NCBI RefSeq assembly: GCF_001431625.1
Contig: NZ_LLXT01000079.1
Span: forward strand, 1 to 56,883
Direction of reading: 5' to 3'
Source of the DNA: Stenotrophomonas geniculata ATCC 19374 = JCM 13324
Lineage (GTDB): Bacteria; Pseudomonadota; Gammaproteobacteria; Xanthomonadales; Xanthomonadaceae
DNA length: 56,883 nucleotides
Numbering within the stretch: position 1 is the first letter of the stretch; each line of letters opens with the position of its first letter. This document shows, in pieces, positions 9,344 to 19,180 of this stretch. The position numbers and the translations under genes were made by a program. The notes under the pieces are model-generated. The model did no database searches. It was not told the origin of the DNA and saw only the letters and a program-made list of their open reading frames with translations.

Positions 9344-9787
9344 TTACTCCGTTACGCTGCCGCCGGCAGCTTCGATCGCGGCCTTGGCACCCGCCGTGGC
9401 AGCGATACCCTTCAGGGTGAACGCCTTGGTCACTTCGCCCTTGACGACGACCTTGGCCTTCTTCGCAGTGCTCGGGACCAGCTTGGCAGCACGCAGGGCG
9501 GCGAAGTCGATCTCACCGGCCGGCAGCTTGTCCAGCGCGTACAGCAGCACTTCAGCGGTGTCCTTGGCGATCGGCGAACGGAAGCCGATCTTCGGCAGAC
9601 GACGCTGCATGGGGGTCTGGCCGCCTTCGAAGCCAGCCTTGATCTTGCCGCCACCCTTGCGGGCGAACGAACCCTTGTGGCCGCGGCCGGCAGTCTTGCC
9701 CAGGCCCGAGCCGATACCGCGACCGACGCGGGTGCGCTCGGTGCGGGCGCCCGGTGCCGGGCTCAGTTCATTGAGACGCAGAGTCAT
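9344..9787 (-). CDS. rplO: 50S ribosomal protein L15
   Basis: Late-assembly protein of the large subunit. The 147-residue product starts [20 protein letters not shown] and has the glycine-rich RNA-binding extension ([19 protein letters not shown]) at residues of about 21-40. It is in the spc operon, with 6 and 7 bp to rpmD and secY. Confidence 0.97.
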   Translation of the reverse strand: MTLRLNELSPAPGARTERTRVGRGIGSGLGKTAGRGHKGSFARKGGGKIKAGFEGGQTPMQRRLPKIGFRSPIAKDTAEVLLYALDKLPAGEIDFAALRAAKLVPSTAKKAKVVVKGEVTKAFTLKGIAATAGAKAAIEAAGGSVTE

Positions 9788-9793
9788 GGTCGA

Positions 9794-9985
9794 TTACTCC
9801 TCAACCTGGACGAGGTACTGAACCTTGTTGATCAGGCCGCGCACCTGCGGGCTGTCCTTCAGTTCACGCACATCGTTGAGCTTGTTCAGGCCCAGGGCAC
9901 GCACCGACAGGCGGTGACGCGACTGGGTGCCACGCAGGCCACGCACCAGGCGGACCTTGACAGTCTTGTTGGACTCATTAGCCAT
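9794..9985 (-). CDS. rpmD: 50S ribosomal protein L30
   Basis: Small 63-residue large-subunit protein. The sequence [27 protein letters not shown] is the typical L30 core, and the length is normal. The start overlaps the end of rpsE by 8 nt, which suggests translational coupling within the spc operon. Confidence 0.96.
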
Positions 9986-10520
9986 GGTTGAGTTCCTCCA
10001 CCTTCTTGCCGCGCTTGGCCGCGATGCGGGCCGGCGACTGCGCAGCAGACAGGCCCTTCACGGTGGCACGCACCAGGTTGATCGGGTTGCGCGAACCGGT
10101 GGCCTTGGCCAGCACGTTCTTCACGCCAACGGCTTCCAGCACGGCGCGCATGGCACCGCCGGCGATGACGCCGGTACCTTCCGAAGCCGGCTGCATGAAC
10201 ACGCGGGCTGCGCCGTGACCATCCTTGATGGTGTGCCACAGGGTGCCGTTGTTCAGGTCAACGCTGACCAGGTTCTTGCGGGCCTGCTCCATCGACTTCT
10301 GGATGGCGACCGGCACTTCGCGGGCCTTGCCATAACCGAAACCGACCTTGCCTTCGCCGTCGCCGACCACGGTCAGGGCGGTGAAGGTGAACTGGCGGCC
10401 ACCCTTGACGGTCTTGCTGACGCGGTTGACCGCGACCAGCTTTTCGATCATGCCGTCGTCGATCTTCTCTTCGCGGTTACGGTCGCGATCGCGACCCCGC
10501 TGCTGACGCTCTTCTGCCAT
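9978..10520 (-). CDS. rpsE: 30S ribosomal protein S5
   Basis: Small-subunit protein involved in accuracy and helicase activity at the mRNA entry. The 180-residue product has an N-terminal charged extension ([17 protein letters not shown]), then the double-stranded RNA-binding-like domain ([24 protein letters not shown]) and the conserved [20 protein letters not shown] segment. It is separated from rplR by 161 bp of hairpin-rich sequence, unusual inside the spc operon, and overlaps rpmD by 8 nt. Confidence 0.98.
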
Positions 10521-10615
10521 GTTGATTCCTTGGTTGTTTGGGTATGTACGGCTCGAGGCCGCTTATGGTTGTGGAATGTCGCGTTGTTCCGGTGGACCAC
10601 TGCAGAAGAGTGGCG

Positions 10616-10674
10616 CCGTCCCGCCTCACTCAGGCGGGCGAGCAGGCGGGCAGGAGACCACAGGTCCCCTGCCC
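10616..10674 (-). promoter_or_regulatory. Two hairpins between rplR and rpsE
   Basis: The 161-bp rplR-rpsE spacer holds two strong stems. The first is GGGCAGG...CCTGCCC, extended through GAGACCACAGGTCCC (about 10648-10674). The second is CCGCCTC-ACT-CAGGCGG (about 10620-10636). Neither is followed by a U-run in the reading sense. They look like attenuation, processing or stability elements splitting the spc mRNA. Confidence 0.5.
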
Positions 10675-10681
10675 TTATCCC

Positions 10682-11035
10682 TTAGAACTGCAGGCCGGCT
10701 TCGCGGGCGGCTTCTGCCAGGGCCTTGATGCGGCCGTGGTAGCGGTAGCCCGAACGATCGAAGGCAACCTTCTCGATGCCGGCGGCCTTGGCGCGCTCGG
10801 CAACGATGCGGCCAACCTTGGCGGCGGCATCGGCGTTCTTGCCGTTCTTCAGGCCTTCCTTGACGTCGGTCTGGGTGGTGTTGGCGGCAGCCAGCACCTT
10901 GGAACCGTCGGCGGTGAAGACCTGGGCGTACAGGTGCTGGCCGGTGCGCAGCACCGACAGGCGGGCGACGCCGAGCTCACGGATGTGGGCGCGGGTCGAC
11001 TTGGCGCGACGCAGGCGGGCGATGTTCTTGTTCAT
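10682..11035 (-). CDS. rplR: 50S ribosomal protein L18
   Basis: 5S rRNA-binding protein of the central protuberance. The 117-residue product starts [18 protein letters not shown] and contains the conserved [23 protein letters not shown] end. It lies 32 bp after rplF. The 161 bp downstream before rpsE contain hairpins. Confidence 0.97.
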   Translation of the reverse strand: MNKNIARLRRAKSTRAHIRELGVARLSVLRTGQHLYAQVFTADGSKVLAAANTTQTDVKEGLKNGKNADAAAKVGRIVAERAKAAGIEKVAFDRSGYRYHGRIKALAEAAREAGLQF

Positions 11036-11067
11036 GATGTTTTTCCTTTGAAAGCGGAAGCGCCTAA

Positions 11068-11592
11068 TTAGGCCTTCTTGGCTTCCTTACGGATGATGAC
11101 TTCGTCGGAGTACTTCACGCCCTTGCCCTTGTACGGCTCCGGCTTGCGGAACGCACGGATCTTGGCGGCAACTTCACCGACGACCTGCTTGTCAGCGCCC
11201 TGGACCAGGATCTCGGTCTGGGTCGGGGTGGTGATGGTGATGCCTTCCGGCGCCACGAACACGACCGGGTGCGAGAAGCCCAGGGACAGGCTCAGGTCCT
11301 TGCCCTGCATGGCAGCACGGTAACCCACGCCGACCAGCTCCAGCTTGCGCTCGAAGCCTTCGGACACGCCCTTGACCATGTTGGACAGGATCGCACGCAC
11401 GGTACCGGTCAGTGCGACCAGCTCGGCGTTCTCGGTGCTCAGGGTGGCAACGCCGTTGTCGACGTTGATGGCAATACCGGCCGGCTTGGCCAGCGACAGG
11501 GTACCCTTCGGGCCCTTGGCGGTGACGCTGTCCGACTGGACGTTCAGTTCAACCTTACCCAGGGTAATCGGCTTCTTGGCTACGCGGGACAT
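11068..11592 (-). CDS. rplF: 50S ribosomal protein L6
   Basis: Large-subunit protein near the GTPase-associated region. The 174-residue product has two related domains and the signature [23 protein letters not shown] at the C-terminus. It starts [11 protein letters not shown] and lies 18 bp after rpsH in the spc operon. Confidence 0.98.
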   Translation of the reverse strand: MSRVAKKPITLGKVELNVQSDSVTAKGPKGTLSLAKPAGIAINVDNGVATLSTENAELVALTGTVRAILSNMVKGVSEGFERKLELVGVGYRAAMQGKDLSLSLGFSHPVVFVAPEGITITTPTQTEILVQGADKQVVGEVAAKIRAFRKPEPYKGKGVKYSDEVIIRKEAKKA

Positions 11593-11610
11593 AGTTCTAC
11601 TCCTTTCGCC

Positions 11611-12009
11611 TTAGGCCACGAAGCACAGGACTTCGCCGCCGACGCCCAGCTGGCGCGCCTGCGCATCAGTCATGATGCCCTTGGAGGTGGAAATGATGGA
11701 GATACCCAGGCCGTTCATGACCTTCGGCAGCTCGCTCTTGCCGCGGTACTGGCGCAGGCCCGAACGCGAGAAGCGCTTCAGGGTCGCGATGACCGGCTTG
11801 CCTTCGAAATACTTCAGCACGATTTCCAGCTCGGACTTGTTGTTTTCCAGCTGGGTCACGCGCAGGTCGGTGATGTAACCCTCGTCCTTCAGGACCTGGG
11901 CGATCGCAACCTTGATCTTGGACGACGGGGCCTTCACCGTCTGCTTGCCAACCGCGGCCGCATTCTTGATGCGGACCAGCAGGTCGGCGATGGGATCAGT
12001 CATGCTCAT
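11611..12009 (-). CDS. rpsH: 30S ribosomal protein S8
   Basis: Primary 16S rRNA-binding protein that also represses the spc operon in E. coli. The 132-residue product starts [17 protein letters not shown] and ends with the conserved [18 protein letters not shown]...GGEVLCFVA region. It is separated from rpsN by 258 bp carrying a terminator-like hairpin, so it may begin a partly independent transcript. Confidence 0.98.
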   Translation of the reverse strand: MSMTDPIADLLVRIKNAAAVGKQTVKAPSSKIKVAIAQVLKDEGYITDLRVTQLENNKSELEIVLKYFEGKPVIATLKRFSRSGLRQYRGKSELPKVMNGLGISIISTSKGIMTDAQARQLGVGGEVLCFVA

Positions 12010-12141
12010 ATGAGTACCTTTGAGTGCACCGATATCCGCTTTCGCGAAAATCTGTTGTCTCCTGGAAACGGGCCAGGTCCCTTGATGCAGCGGGCCGGAA
12101 GCCCACTCCTACGACCCCGTTTGCGCAGGGCAAGACGCGGG

Positions 12142-12147
12142 AGTATA
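12142..12147 (-). promoter_or_regulatory. Possible -10 element upstream of rpsH
   Basis: TATACT (minus strand) lies just after the rpsN-rpsH hairpin and 133 bp before the rpsH start. No good -35 hexamer is found 16-18 bp upstream, so promoter activity is uncertain. Confidence 0.3.
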
Positions 12148-12150
12148 CGC

Positions 12151-12189
12151 CAAAAGAGCCCGGCTTGCGCCGGGCTCTTCGGTTTTTTT
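12151..12189. terminator. Bidirectional terminator-like hairpin between rpsN and rpsH
   Basis: A perfect 11-bp stem (12154-12164 with 12169-12179, loop TTGC) is flanked by CGG plus seven T on the plus side and by four T on the minus side. It is a textbook bidirectional terminator, yet it lies inside the spc operon between two ribosomal protein genes on the minus strand. On that strand it should act as an attenuator. Confidence 0.75.
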
Positions 12190-12267
12190 GCGTCGGGAAA
12201 GCTGAATGCCTCCCCTGCCCGGTTCAGGAACCCCCGAAGGGGCTCCCGATCGCAGGGCCGGCTGGGA

Positions 12268-12573
12268 TTACCAGCTGGCCTTGCGCAGACCCGGGACGTC
12301 GCCACGCATGGTGGCTTCACGCAGCTTGTTACGGCCGAGGCCGAACTTGCTGTAGACGCCACGCGGACGACCCGACAGCTCGCAACGGTTGCGCTGGCGG
12401 CTCGGCGACGAATCGCGCGGCAGCTTGGCCAGCTTGGTTGCGGCGTCGATCTTCTCTTCGTAGGTCGCGTCCACGGAGGACACGATCTTCTTCAGAGCCG
12501 CACGCTTTTCAGCGTACTTCTTTGCCAGCTTTTCCCGCTTGATGTCGCGGTTGACCATGGAGGTCTTTGCCAT
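12268..12573 (-). CDS. rpsN: 30S ribosomal protein S14
   Basis: Small-subunit head protein. The 101-residue product is the long, zinc-free form: it starts [20 protein letters not shown], lacks a CxxC pair and ends [12 protein letters not shown]. The single Cys is in [16 protein letters not shown]. It lies 18 bp after rplE and is followed by a 258-bp spacer with a strong terminator-like hairpin. Confidence 0.97.
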   Translation of the reverse strand: MAKTSMVNRDIKREKLAKKYAEKRAALKKIVSSVDATYEEKIDAATKLAKLPRDSSPSRQRNRCELSGRPRGVYSKFGLGRNKLREATMRGDVPGLRKASW

Positions 12574-12591
12574 TTCGGTTTCCTCGACAGA

Positions 12592-13134
12592 TCAGTTACG
12601 GAACGGGAACTTGAACGCTGCCAGCAGCGCCTTCGCTTCCGCATCGGTCTTCGCAGTGGTGGTGATGGCGATATCCATACCGCGGATCGCGTCGACGGCG
12701 TCGAAGTCGATTTCCGGGAAGATGATCTGCTCCTTCACACCCATGTTGAAGTTGCCGCGGCCGTCGAAGGAACGACCGGAAACACCACGGAAGTCGCGCA
12801 CGCGCGGCAGCGAGATGTTGATCAGGCGATCCAGGAACTCGTACATCTTGTGGCGACGCAGCGTGGTCTTGCAGCCGATCGGCCAACCATCACGGATCTT
12901 GAACGACGCAACCGACACACGCGACTTGGTGACAACCGGCTTCTGGCCGGAAATCTTGGTCATGTCGCCGACGGCGTTTTCCAGGATCTTCTTGTTGGTG
13001 GCCGCTTCGCCGACACCCATGTTCAGGGTGACCTTGACCAGCTTCGGCACTTCCATCGGATTGGTGTAGCCGAACTGCTTCATCAGCGCCGGCACCACTT
13101 CGTCCTTGTAGAACTTTTCGAGACGGGAACTCAT
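12592..13134 (-). CDS. rplE: 50S ribosomal protein L5
   Basis: 5S rRNA-binding protein that contacts the P-site tRNA. The 180-residue product starts [20 protein letters not shown] and contains the conserved [17 protein letters not shown] loop. It lies 11 bp after rplX and 18 bp before rpsN. Confidence 0.98.
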   Translation of the reverse strand: MSSRLEKFYKDEVVPALMKQFGYTNPMEVPKLVKVTLNMGVGEAATNKKILENAVGDMTKISGQKPVVTKSRVSVASFKIRDGWPIGCKTTLRRHKMYEFLDRLINISLPRVRDFRGVSGRSFDGRGNFNMGVKEQIIFPEIDFDAVDAIRGMDIAITTTAKTDAEAKALLAAFKFPFRN

Positions 13135-13145
13135 CTTCTCATTCC

Positions 13146-13463
13146 TCAGGCGTCGAGCGCCTCACCGCTGGAGCGGAACACACGCAGTTTGCGTCCATCC
13201 TCCAGCACCTTGAAGCCAACGCGTTCGCCCTTGCCCGAAGCCGGATTCAGAACATTCACGTTGGAGATATGGATCGAAGCTTCGCGCTCGACCACGCCGC
13301 CGGCAACACCTGCCTGCGGGTTCGGCTTGGTGTGGCGCTTGACGATGTTCACGTTGGCGACGACCACACGGTCGCCGTCGACGCGGACGACTTCGCCCTG
13401 CTTGCCCTTGTCCTTGCCAGCGTTGACGACAACCTGGTCGCCCTTCTTGATACGGTTAGCCAT
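13146..13463 (-). CDS. rplX: 50S ribosomal protein L24
   Basis: Assembly-initiator protein of the large subunit. The 105-residue product opens with a KOW motif ([19 protein letters not shown]) and contains [18 protein letters not shown]. It lies 16 bp after rplN in the spc operon. Confidence 0.97.
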
Positions 13464-13479
13464 GATTATCTCCTGTCGC

Positions 13480-13848
13480 TCACAGCACTTCGGGAGCGAG
13501 CGAGACGATCTTCATGAACTTCTCCGAACGAAGTTCACGGGTCACCGGCCCGAAGATACGGGTACCGATCGGCTCCTGCTTGTTGTTCAGCAGGACGGCC
13601 GCGTTGCCGTCGAAGCGGATCAGCGAACCGTCGGCGCGACGCACACCCTTGCGGGTACGCACCACGACGGCGTCATACACTTCACCCTTCTTGACCTTGC
13701 CGCGCGGAATCGCATCCTTCACGGTGACCTTGATGATGTCGCCGATGCCGGCGTAACGGCGCTTGGAACCACCCAGCACCTTGAAGCACATCACCTGCTT
13801 GGCACCCGAATTGTCCGCGACGTCAAGGTAGCTCTGCATCTGGATCAT
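13480..13848 (-). CDS. rplN: 50S ribosomal protein L14
   Basis: Large-subunit interface protein forming inter-subunit bridges. The 122-residue product starts [20 protein letters not shown] and ends with the invariant FGPVTRELR...[10 protein letters not shown] region. It opens the spc block, 12 bp after rpsQ, with no promoter or terminator visible in the gap. Confidence 0.98.
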
Positions 13849-13860
13849 GATTCAGACTCC

Positions 13861-14130
13861 TTATTCAGCCGCACGCGTGATGACTTCCACCACGCGCCAG
13901 TTCTTGGTCTTGGACATCGGAGCAATCTCGGTCACGCGGACGACATCGCCTTCCTTGCAGGCGTTGTCGGCATCGTGGGCGTGCAGCTTCGTCGAGCGCT
14001 TGATGTACTTGCCGTACAACGCGTGCTTGACCTGACGCTCAACCAGGACGGTAACCGTCTTGTCCATCTTGTTGCTGACGACACGGCCTTCGACCGTGCG
14101 CAGCGTCTTCTTTTCAGTATTGTCGCTCAT
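13861..14130 (-). CDS. rpsQ: 30S ribosomal protein S17
   Basis: Primary 16S rRNA-binding protein with an OB fold. The 89-residue product contains [20 protein letters not shown] and [16 protein letters not shown] chose the ATG at 14130 (MSDNTEKK) over the one three codons upstream at 14139: an AAGGA box lies about 9 nt before the former but abuts the latter. It ends the S10 block, 11 bp after rpmC. Confidence 0.97.
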   Translation of the reverse strand: MSDNTEKKTLRTVEGRVVSNKMDKTVTVLVERQVKHALYGKYIKRSTKLHAHDADNACKEGDVVRVTEIAPMSKTKNWRVVEVITRAAE

Positions 14131-14141
14131 AGCGGCCATCC

Positions 14142-14327
14142 TTACTTCGTGCTGCCGAGCAGGGTCTTGACGCGAGCAATCTCGCGACGGACCCGGCGAA
14201 TGTCGTGGGTCTTCGGCAGCTGGCCGGTGACCTGCTGCATACGGACAGAGAACTGTTCCTTACGCAGGTCGATCAGGTGGGCCTTGAGTTCGTCAGCCGA
14301 CTTTTCACGGAGAGTTTTGATATCCAT
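14142..14327 (-). CDS. rpmC: 50S ribosomal protein L29
   Basis: Helical-hairpin protein of the tunnel exit, part of the docking site for trigger factor and SRP. The 61-residue product starts [20 protein letters not shown] and has [13 protein letters not shown]. Its ATG overlaps the rplP stop by one base (TGATG), indicating coupled translation. Confidence 0.96.
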   Translation of the reverse strand: MDIKTLREKSADELKAHLIDLRKEQFSVRMQQVTGQLPKTHDIRRVRREIARVKTLLGSTK

Positions 14328-14740
14328 CAGCGCACCGTACGGGTCACGAAAGTGGTGGTGACCGAGAGCTTGGCGGCGGCCAGGCGGAACGCCTCGCGAG
14401 CCACTTCCTCGGAAACACCCTCGATTTCATAGATCATGCGGCCGGGCTGGATCTGGGCCACCCAGTATTCCACGTTACCCTTACCAGAACCCATTCGGAC
14501 TTCGATGGGCTTCTTGGTGATGGGCTTGTCGGGGAACACGCGGATCCACATCTTGCCGCCGCGCTTGACGTAGCGGCTGATCGAGCGGCGGGCCGCTTCG
14601 ATCTGACGCGCGGTCAGCTGACCGTGTGCGGTTGCCTTCAGGCCGTATTCGCCGAAGCTGACAGCGTTGGCGCTCCAGCTCAGGCCATCGTTACGGCCCT
14701 TGTGTACCTTGCGGTACTTGGTTCGCTTGGGTTGCAACAT
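14327..14740 (-). CDS. rplP: 50S ribosomal protein L16
   Basis: Large-subunit protein required for tRNA positioning near the peptidyl transferase centre. The 137-residue product starts [19 protein letters not shown] and has the conserved [18 protein letters not shown] and [14 protein letters not shown] motifs. It lies 5 bp after rpsC and overlaps rpmC by one base. Confidence 0.98.
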   Translation of the reverse strand: MLQPKRTKYRKVHKGRNDGLSWSANAVSFGEYGLKATAHGQLTARQIEAARRSISRYVKRGGKMWIRVFPDKPITKKPIEVRMGSGKGNVEYWVAQIQPGRMIYEIEGVSEEVAREAFRLAAAKLSVTTTFVTRTVR

Positions 14741-14745
14741 TGTCG

Positions 14746-15480
14746 TTACCTCGCTTCACGGGCCGGGCGCTGACGGTCACCACGGTCGCCGCGATCGTGA
14801 CGATCGTTGCGCGACGGGGTGTCGTCCTGCTTTTCCTGGCCAACCTGGGAGAAATCGAAGACCTCGCCCTTGTAGATCCAGACCTTGATGCCGATGATGC
14901 CGTAGGTCGTCTTGGCTTCAGCGAAGCCATAGTCGATGTCGGCACGCAGGGTGTGCAGCGGCACGCGGCCTTCGCGGTACCACTCCGAACGGGCGATTTC
15001 TGCACCGTTGAGGCGGCCACCGACGTTGACCTTGATGCCCAGGGCACCCAGGCGCATCGCGTTGCCGACCGAGCGCTTCATTGCACGGCGGAACATGATG
15101 CGACGCTCCAGCTGCTGGGCGATCGACTCGGCAACGAGCTGCGCGTCCAGTTCCGGCTTGCGCACTTCGGTGACGTTGATGTGCGCCGGGACGCCCATCA
15201 TTTCGCTCACTTCCTTGCGCAGCTTCTCGATGTCCTCACCGCGCTTGCCGATCACCACGCCCGGACGGGCGGTGTGGATCGTCACGCGAGCGGTCTTGGC
15301 CGGACGCTCGATCAGGATCTTGCTGATGCCGGCCTGAGCCAGCTTCTTGCGCAGCATGTCGCGCACTTTCAGGTCGGCTGCCAGGTAACCAGCGAACTCG
15401 GCCTTGTTGGCGTACCACTTGGAGTTCCAGTCCTTGGAAATGCCGAGGCGGATACCAATCGGATGAACTTTATGACCCAT
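14746..15480 (-). CDS. rpsC: 30S ribosomal protein S3
   Basis: Small-subunit head protein lining the mRNA entry. The 244-residue product starts [20 protein letters not shown], has the KH domain ([18 protein letters not shown]) and the C-terminal domain ([16 protein letters not shown]). It ends in a charged Arg/Asp-rich tail ([21 protein letters not shown] region) common in Xanthomonadaceae. Confidence 0.98.
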   Translation of the reverse strand: MGHKVHPIGIRLGISKDWNSKWYANKAEFAGYLAADLKVRDMLRKKLAQAGISKILIERPAKTARVTIHTARPGVVIGKRGEDIEKLRKEVSEMMGVPAHINVTEVRKPELDAQLVAESIAQQLERRIMFRRAMKRSVGNAMRLGALGIKVNVGGRLNGAEIARSEWYREGRVPLHTLRADIDYGFAEAKTTYGIIGIKVWIYKGEVFDFSQVGQEKQDDTPSRNDRHDRGDRGDRQRPAREAR

Positions 15481-15498
15481 GGTCTTTTCCTTATCCGC

Positions 15499-15834
15499 TT
15501 ACTTGGCGGCGCCCACAACCACAGTGATGTGGCTGGTGCGCTTGAGGATGCGGGTACCGCGGCCTTTCGCCCGCGCCATGAAACGCTTCAGGGTCGGACC
15601 TTCATCAACCATGATGGTCTGAACCTTCAGCTCGTCGACGTCGGCGCCCTGGTTGTTTTCGGCATTTGCAATAGCCGACTCCACCACCTTCTTGATCAGG
15701 TGGGCAGCCTTCTTGTCCGAGAACTTCAGCAGGTTGACCGCACGCTCGGCCGGCAGACCGCGCACCTGGTCAGCGACCAGACGAGCCTTCTGCGGGGAGA
15801 TGCGCGCAGTGCGCAGGATGGCTTTCGCTTCCAT
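15499..15834 (-). CDS. rplV: 50S ribosomal protein L22
   Basis: Lines the exit tunnel with L4. The 111-residue product starts [20 protein letters not shown] and includes the tunnel hairpin region ([17 protein letters not shown]). I prefer the ATG at 15834 to the one two codons upstream, because the AAGGAG box is about 8 nt from the former and almost touches the latter. It lies 12 bp after rpsS. Confidence 0.97.
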   Translation of the reverse strand: MEAKAILRTARISPQKARLVADQVRGLPAERAVNLLKFSDKKAAHLIKKVVESAIANAENNQGADVDELKVQTIMVDEGPTLKRFMARAKGRGTRILKRTSHITVVVGAAK

Positions 15835-15846
15835 TGTCATCTCTCC

Positions 15847-16116
15847 TTACTTGCCCGACTTCTTGTCACCACCGTGACCCTTGAAGGTCCGGGTGATGGC
15901 AAATTCGCCGAGCTTGTGGCCGACCATGTTCTCGTTGACGAGAACCGGGATGTGGTTCTTGCCGTTATGCACGGCAATGGTGACGCCTACCATGTCAGGC
16001 AGGATCATCGAACGGCGCGACCAGGTCTTGATCGGCTTCTTGCTGCCCGCAGCGGCCTCCACCTTCTTGACGAGGTGGTGATCGACGAACGGGCCCTTCT
16101 TGAGTGAACGTGCCAT
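15847..16116 (-). CDS. rpsS: 30S ribosomal protein S19
   Basis: Head protein forming a bridge with L5 and binding with S13. The 89-residue product starts [20 protein letters not shown] and contains [19 protein letters not shown] and [19 protein letters not shown]. It lies 6 bp after rplB. Confidence 0.98.
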   Translation of the reverse strand: MARSLKKGPFVDHHLVKKVEAAAGSKKPIKTWSRRSMILPDMVGVTIAVHNGKNHIPVLVNENMVGHKLGEFAITRTFKGHGGDKKSGK

Positions 16117-16122
16117 GGTCGA

Positions 16123-16950
16123 TTAGCCCCTACGATCGCGGACGATGAACTGCTGAGTGCGCTTGTTATGGCGCGTCTTGTAACCCTTGGTCGGGACACC
16201 CCACGGGGTGACCGGATGCGGATTACCCTGGCCGGCCTTGGCCTCACCACCACCGTGCGGGTGGTCAACCGGGTTCATGGCAGCACCACGAACGGTCGGG
16301 CGGACGCCGCGCCAACGCTTGGCACCGGCCTTGCCCAGCTTTTCCAGGCTGTGCTCGTCGTTGCCGACTTCGCCGATGGTGGCGCAGCACTCGACCGGAA
16401 CCTTACGCATTTCACCCGAGCGCAGGCGCAGGGTGGCGTAGATGCCTTCACGAGCCACCAGCTGCACGGCCGCACCCGCGGCGCGAGCGATCTGAGCGCC
16501 CTTGCCCGGCTTCAGTTCGATGCAGTGGATGGTGGTGCCGACCGGGATGTTGCGCAGCGGCAGGGTGTTGCCGGCCTTGATCGGGGCATCCGAACCAGCG
16601 ATCACCTGATCACCAGCCTTCAGGCCCTTCGGGGCGATGATGTAGCGACGCTCACCGTCGACGTAGCACAGCAGAGCGATGTGCGCGGTGCGGTTCGGAT
16701 CGTATTCGATGCGTTCCACGCGCGCCGGGATGCCCAGCTTGTTGCGCTTGAAGTCGATGATGCGGTAGTGCTGCTTGGCACCACCACCGACGTGACGCAC
16801 GGTGATGCGGCCATGGTGGTTACGACCACCCGAGCGGCTCTGCGACTCGACCAGCGCAGCGTGCGGAGCACCCTTGTGCAGATCGGGAGTGACCACGCGC
16901 ACGGCCGAACGGCGGCCGGGGGAAGTGGGCTTGAATTTCATCAATGGCAT
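16123..16950 (-). CDS. rplB: 50S ribosomal protein L2
   Basis: Essential protein near the peptidyl transferase centre and needed for subunit association. The 275-residue product has an OB-like domain, an SH3-like domain and the conserved C-terminal [20 protein letters not shown] motif with its functionally important His. It lies 10 bp after rplW. Confidence 0.98.
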
Positions 16951-16960
16951 GGGATGTACC

Positions 16961-17260
16961 TCAGGCCTTGGCCGTTACATCGATCGACTGGCCATCGGCC
17001 AGGCGAACGTACGCCTTGCGCCAATCGCCGCGGCGGCCAGCACGGTTACGGAAGGACTTGTTCTTGCCCTTGACGTTGACCACGTTGACGGCTTCGACCT
17101 TGACGTCGAACAGCTGCTCAACCGCGGCCTTTACATCGGCCTTGGTGGCTTCGTTCGAAACTTCGAAGACATACTGGTTGGAGAGTTCCTGCAGGCGCGC
17201 GGTCTTTTCGGAGACACGCGGGGCACGCAGCACGCTGAAGATTTTTTCGTTGCTGTTCAT
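16961..17260 (-). CDS. rplW: 50S ribosomal protein L23
   Basis: Tunnel-exit protein and docking site for trigger factor and SRP. The 99-residue product starts [19 protein letters not shown] and has [19 protein letters not shown] start at ATG 17260: a GAGGAG box is about 8 nt upstream. A GTG three codons earlier falls on that box. The start overlaps the rplD stop as ATGA. Confidence 0.97.
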
Positions 17261-17862
17261 GCCAGCCACTCCTCGACCTTCTTGACCGCGTCAGCGGTGA
17301 TGACGACCGTGTCGGCACCCACCAGCGAGACCGGATCCAGACCCTGGACGTCACGCACCTGCACGTACGGCAGATTGCGGGCGGACAGGTACAGGTGCTC
17401 GGACGCTTCTTCGGTGACGATCAGCGGGCGCTTGCCCACTTCCAGGCCGGCCAGCTTGGCGATCAGACCCTTCGTGTTGGTCACTTCGACGTCGAAGGAC
17501 TCCACGATGGTCAGACGGCCCTGACGGTTCAGCTCGGACAGGATCGCGCACATGGCGGCACGGTACTGCTTACGATTGACCTTCTGCTCGAAGCTGCGCG
17601 GCTTGGCCGCGAAGGTGACACCGCCGCCGACGAAGATCGGAGCCGTCAGTGCGCCATGACGCGCGCCGCCGCCCTTCTGCTTCTTCGACTTCTTGGTGGT
17701 ACCAGCCACTTCGGAGCGAGTCTTCTGTGCCTTGGTGCCGGCGCGACCGGCGTTGCGGTAGGCAACGACGACCTGGTGGACCAGATCTTCGCTGAAATCG
17801 CGACCGAACACGGCGTCGGAGACCGAGACCTTGTTGTTGCTACCCGTGATAACGAGTTCCAT
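17257..17862 (-). CDS. rplD: 50S ribosomal protein L4
   Basis: Lines the exit tunnel. In E. coli it also represses the S10 operon by transcription attenuation and translational control in the leader. The 201-residue product starts [20 protein letters not shown] and has the long tunnel loop ([19 protein letters not shown]). I start at ATG 17862; an ATG two codons upstream sits directly on the AAGGAG box. It lies 12 bp after rplC and overlaps rplW by 4 nt. Confidence 0.97.
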
Positions 17863-17874
17863 CGTCATCTCTCC

Positions 17875-18525
17875 TTATGCCTTGCTCGCCGGACGGACGA
17901 TCACGTCGCCACCCGCCGCGCCCGGAACGGCGCCGCGAACGGCGATCAGACCGCGCTCGACGTCGACCTTGACCACTTCCAGGTTCTGGGTGCTCTGCTG
18001 CACCGCGCCCATGTGGCCCGACATCTTCTTGCCCGGGAAAACGCGACCCGGGGTCTGGCGCTGACCCAGCGAACCCGGCGCGCGATGCGACAGCGAGTTA
18101 CCGTGGGTTGCATCGCCCATACGGAAGTTGTGGCGCTTGATGGTGCCCTGGAAGCCCTTACCCTTGGTGACACCCTGGACGTCGACGATCTGGCCGACTT
18201 CGAAGATGTCCGCCTTGACTTCGCCGCCAACGGCGAAATCGCCGAGCTGCGCGTCTTCAACGCGGAATTCCCACAGGCCACGACCCGCTTCCACCTTCGC
18301 CTTGGCGAAGTGGCCGGCTTCCGGCTTGTTGACCAGGGCAGCGCGACGCGCGCCGACGGTCACCTGCACGGCGCTGTAGCCGTCGGTTTCGACGGTCTTG
18401 ATCTGCGCGATGCGGTTCGGGGTTGCTTCGATCAGGGTCACCGGGATGGAGCGGCCATCTTCAGTGAACACGCGGCTCATGCCGGCCTTGCGGCCCACGA
18501 AGCCCAACGAATACTTCTTCGTCAT
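17875..18525 (-). CDS. rplC: 50S ribosomal protein L3
   Basis: Early assembly protein near the peptidyl transferase centre. The 216-residue product contains [17 protein letters not shown] and the loop [20 protein letters not shown], where the conserved Gln that PrmB methylates is found. It lies 11 bp after rpsJ. Confidence 0.98.
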
Positions 18526-18536
18526 GGTCGTAGTCC

Positions 18537-18848
18537 TCAGGTCAGCTTGATCTGAACGTCGACGCCGGCAGCCAGTTCGAGCTTCATCAGCGCGTCCACG
18601 GTCTTGTCATTCGGGTCAACGATATCGAGCACGCGCTTGTGCGTGCGGGTCTCGTACTGGTCACGCGCGTCCTTGTCGACGTGCGGGGAAACGAGAACGG
18701 TGTAACGCTCGATCTTGGTCGGCAGCGGGATCGGGCCACGCACTTGCGCGCCGGTCCGCTTTGCCGTTTCAACGATCTCGCTGGCCGAACGGTCGATCAG
18801 ACGATGATCGAACGCTTTCAGCCGGATCCGGATCTTTTGGTCCGCCAT
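18537..18848 (-). CDS. rpsJ: 30S ribosomal protein S10 (NusE)
   Basis: Head protein of the small subunit and, as NusE, a transcription antitermination factor that binds NusG and NusB. The 103-residue product starts [19 protein letters not shown] and contains [21 protein letters not shown] start at ATG 18848 with AAGGA about 10 nt upstream; the frame stays open 20 codons further into the leader. It is the first gene of the S10 operon, downstream of a strong promoter. Confidence 0.98.
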
Positions 18849-19013
18849 GGCGGTAGGTTCCTTCGTTAAAAGAGCGACAGACAAAGCCTCTGGGTTGCTT
18901 TGTCCCATGAAATTCCTGAATACGGACGGCCCACACTCCTGCAGGCCGACAAGGTCATTCCATAGACCTCAAAAACGTAGGCAGACCCGTTCCCAGGCCT
19001 GCCCAGACGTAGA

Positions 19014-19042
19014 AGCATAATGGCACGCAAGGCAGCTGTCAA
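19014..19042 (-). promoter_or_regulatory. S10-operon promoter
   Basis: TTGACA-17 nt-TATGCT on the minus strand is a near-consensus sigma70 promoter. It gives a leader of about 160 nt before rpsJ, and the leader includes GC-rich stretches. In E. coli L4 acts in this leader; no L4-binding structure was identified here. The whole gap between tuf copy 1 and rpsJ (18849-19180) holds only this promoter, the leader and the tuf terminator candidate. Confidence 0.85.
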
Positions 19043-19132
19043 CAGTCGCCTGTTGACGCCGCCTGAATGGCATTGACCCTTCCTGGTCCGGGGAACACAA
19101 GGCACATCCTGTGCCTGCTTTCCCATTTGATA

Positions 19133-19166
19133 CGCCCCGATGCCCTACCCAGGCAACATCGGGGCG
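19133..19166 (-). terminator. Hairpin after tuf copy 1
   Basis: CGCCCCGATG and CATCGGGGCG form a perfect 10-bp stem with a 14-base loop, 15 bp past the tuf stop. No U-run follows on the minus strand, so termination may be partial or the element may stabilise the mRNA 3' end. Confidence 0.55.
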
Positions 19167-19180
19167 CAGATACTACCAGA

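Noticed and set aside
12154..12189. End of a plus-strand gene or sRNA, because of the strong T-run on the plus strand
   Set aside because: No plus-strand promoter or plausible gene lies upstream within rpsH; the hairpin is better read as bidirectional.
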